DNA from: Paracidovorax anthurii
GTDB taxonomy: Bacteria; Pseudomonadota; Gammaproteobacteria; Burkholderiales; Burkholderiaceae_C
Length of the DNA: 64,000 nt
Assembly: GCF_003269065.1 (NCBI RefSeq)
Contig: NZ_QLTA01000006.1
Coordinates: 62,001-126,000, forward strand
Reading direction: 5' to 3'
Shown one piece after another: positions 62,630 through 64,000 of this stretch (its first letter is position 1; each line of letters starts with the position of its first letter). Under the pieces are notes generated by a model that was given only the letters and a program-made list of their open reading frames with translations, did no database searches and had not been told where the DNA came from. The translations under genes and the position numbers were made by a program.

Positions 62630-64000
62630 TCAGAAATCCACCGCCGCCGACAGCATCAGCGTGCGCGGCGCGCCCACGGTCACGTAGTTGCTGACCACCC
62701 AGTAGTTCTTGTCGAACACGTTCTCCAGGCTGGCGCGCAAGACCACGGGCTTGCCGGAGACCTTGGTGGCGTAGCGGGCGCCGATGTCCAGGCGCGTCCA
62801 CTGGCCCACGCGCAGGCGGTTGGCGGCGTCGGCATAGACCGGCGAGGTGTGGATCACGCGGCCGTTGAGGCTCAGGCCCGGCACCCAGGGCGTGTCCCAG
62901 TCCAGGCCCAGGTTGAAGGTGCGGTCGGGCACGCCGGCGGCGTCGTTGCCCTGGTTCGTGCCGCCGGCGGTGCGCGTGACCTTCGCGTCGTTGAAGGCGG
63001 CGCTGGCCATCAGGCGCAGGCCGCGCTGGATCTCGCCGTAGGCCGTCAGCTCCAGGCCGCGGTTGCGCTGCTCGCCGCCGAAGCTGTAGAGGTTGGTGAC
63101 GGGGTCGGTGATGGCGCCGGGGCGCTTGATCTGGTAGAGGGCCGCCTGGGTGGTCATGCGGCCCCAGTCCACCTTCACGCCCACTTCGTGCTGCTTGGAC
63201 TTCTGCGGCGCGAAGGTCTCGCCGGCGTTGGCGGTGGTGACGCCGGCCGTGGCACCGCGCGTGAGGCCGGCGGTGTAGTTGGTGTAGAGCGAGATGTTCT
63301 TCGCGGGCTTGAACACGAGGCCGGCCAGGGGCGTGACGGCGCTCTTCTTGTAATGGCTCGTGGCGGCGCCGCTGGCCGGGTTGTAGTTGTCCTGCTGCAT
63401 GGTCTGGTCGCGCAGGCCGAGCGTGACGAGGAAGCGGTCGTTCGCGAACGACATCGTGTCGGCGATGGCGATGCTGTGCTGCTTCGTGACGGAGCTCTTG
63501 CCCGGCGCGCCGCGCGCCACGGTCATGGGCGGCAGGGGGGCGGGGTTGTAGAGGCTGGAGGGGGCCGACGTGGCCGAGGTGGCGTAGAAGTAGCCCGTCT
63601 CCTGGTCCAGGAAGTTCAAGCCCAGCGCGAGCGTGTGCTTCACGCCGCCGGTGGAAAAGCGCGTGCGCAGGCCGGCGTCGGCGGCCTTGGATTTCGTGTA
63701 CTGGTCGTAGTAGGCGTTCGACACGTTGAAGTTGCCCGCCGCATCCGGGCGGCCGCTCGGGAAGGTCTGTTCGTAGTCGAGGTCGGTGTAGCCCACGCTG
63801 CCGTAGACGGTGGTGCTGTCGTTCAGGTCGTGCTCCAGGCGCGACAGGACGGTCTTCACGTTGTCCTGCAGTTTCGTGCCGGGGTAGAAGTTGAGCCGCG
63901 CATCGGGCACGGCGGGCACGGCCGTGGCCGAGCCGGCGAAGCTGGTCTGGGGCCGGAACTCCTTGGTTTCGCCGCGCGTGGCGATGGCGTCCAGCGACCA
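62630..64000 (-). CDS. TonB-dependent siderophore-type receptor, 5' part beyond window
   Basis: Outer-membrane gated barrel for uptake of ferric siderophores or similar ligands, powered by TonB-ExbBD. 456 residues of the barrel's C-terminal part are visible. Repeated amphipathic strands are seen (KHTLALGLNFLDQETGYFYA; ISLYTNYTAGLTRG; RNRGLELTAYGEIQRGLRLM; DIGARYATKVSGKPVVLRAS). The closing block is VLRASLENVFDKNYW...LMLSAAVDF with a terminal Phe, as barrel assembly requires. The frame stays open to position 64000, so the plug domain and signal peptide lie outside. Regulation by iron is likely but its promoter is not in view. Confidence 0.93.
   Translation of the reverse strand, partial: WSLDAIATRGETKEFRPQTSFAGSATAVPAVPDARLNFYPGTKLQDNVKTVLSRLEHDLNDSTTVYGSVGYTDLDYEQTFPSGRPDAAGNFNVSNAYYDQYTKSKAADAGLRTRFSTGGVKHTLALGLNFLDQETGYFYATSATSAPSSLYNPAPLPPMTVARGAPGKSSVTKQHSIAIADTMSFANDRFLVTLGLRDQTMQQDNYNPASGAATSHYKKSAVTPLAGLVFKPAKNISLYTNYTAGLTRGATAGVTTANAGETFAPQKSKQHEVGVKVDWGRMTTQAALYQIKRPGAITDPVTNLYSFGGEQRNRGLELTAYGEIQRGLRLMASAAFNDAKVTRTAGGTNQGNDAAGVPDRTFNLGLDWDTPWVPGLSLNGRVIHTSPVYADAANRLRVGQWTRLDIGARYATKVSGKPVVLRASLENVFDKNYWVVSNYVTVGAPRTLMLSAAVDF

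Overview
The window is high-GC, densely coded proteobacterial DNA whose gene content and protein sequences point to the Burkholderiales, family Comamonadaceae, most likely an Acidovorax/Paracidovorax-type organism. This is inference from recognised families (TssQ-type lipoprotein, Trp-rich TIGR04438-type protein, HpnC-type synthase, layout of the type VI cluster); no 16S rRNA or marker set lies in the window.

Layout. 1-4.2 kb: an RND efflux pump (inner-membrane permease cut by the left edge, plus its lipoprotein adaptor), divergent from an HpnC-type squalene synthase (4.4-5.4 kb). 5.6-30.5 kb: a nearly complete type VI secretion system (T6SS). hcp reads leftward. The rest reads rightward in the order PpkA-like kinase, TssQ-like lipoprotein, FHA protein TagH, PP2C phosphatase, tssJ, tssK, tssL (with an OmpA-like C-terminus), tssM, tagF, tssA, tssB, tssC, tagJ, tssE, tssF, tssG, tssH. 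Kinase, FHA protein, phosphatase and TagF together form a threonine-phosphorylation control circuit. The spike (VgrG/PAAR) and any effector/immunity pair are absent and must lie elsewhere. A tRNA-Leu(UAA) at 30.8 kb closes this region. 30.9-38.6 kb: a conserved unknown protein, a zinc metallopeptidase, glutamate racemase, class I fumarase, a membrane MHYT-GGDEF-EAL protein and class II fumarase. 38.7-41.5 kb: an MFS transporter and GNAT acetyltransferase operon divergent from a LysR regulator. 41.6-45.4 kb: a BaeRS-like two-component system behind a small secreted protein and an intradiol-dioxygenase-like lipoprotein. 45.5-48.9 kb: a class V aminotransferase-fold enzyme and an amino-acid-type binding protein divergent from a second LysR regulator. 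48.9-52.6 kb: a ProVWX-type glycine betaine/proline transporter. 53.2-60.5 kb: UPF0114 membrane protein, acetyl-CoA synthetase, a LapA-like membrane protein, cytochrome c, a Trp-rich small protein, dihydroxy-acid dehydratase and bacterioferritin. 60.8-64 kb: two unknown proteins, an 845-bp IS5-family insertion sequence and a TonB-dependent receptor cut by the right edge.

The clearest structure not explained by genes is in the non-coding DNA. There is a dispersed TTTGCTAT...GGTAGC element in five places, two of them inside genes. Three modular hairpin units with compensatory base changes lie behind acs. A 161-bp inverted-repeat element lies between the small secreted protein and the sensor kinase. 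A 17-bp perfect hairpin sits in the proV leader, and a terminator-like hairpin in the leader of the efflux adaptor. I found no convincing wholly new multi-gene system. The acs-distal modular array is the best candidate for something undescribed.

Many long open frames antisense to real genes are artefacts of high GC and are left out. Start codons were chosen from ribosome-binding sites, signal peptides, overlaps and family length, and are noted where uncertain.
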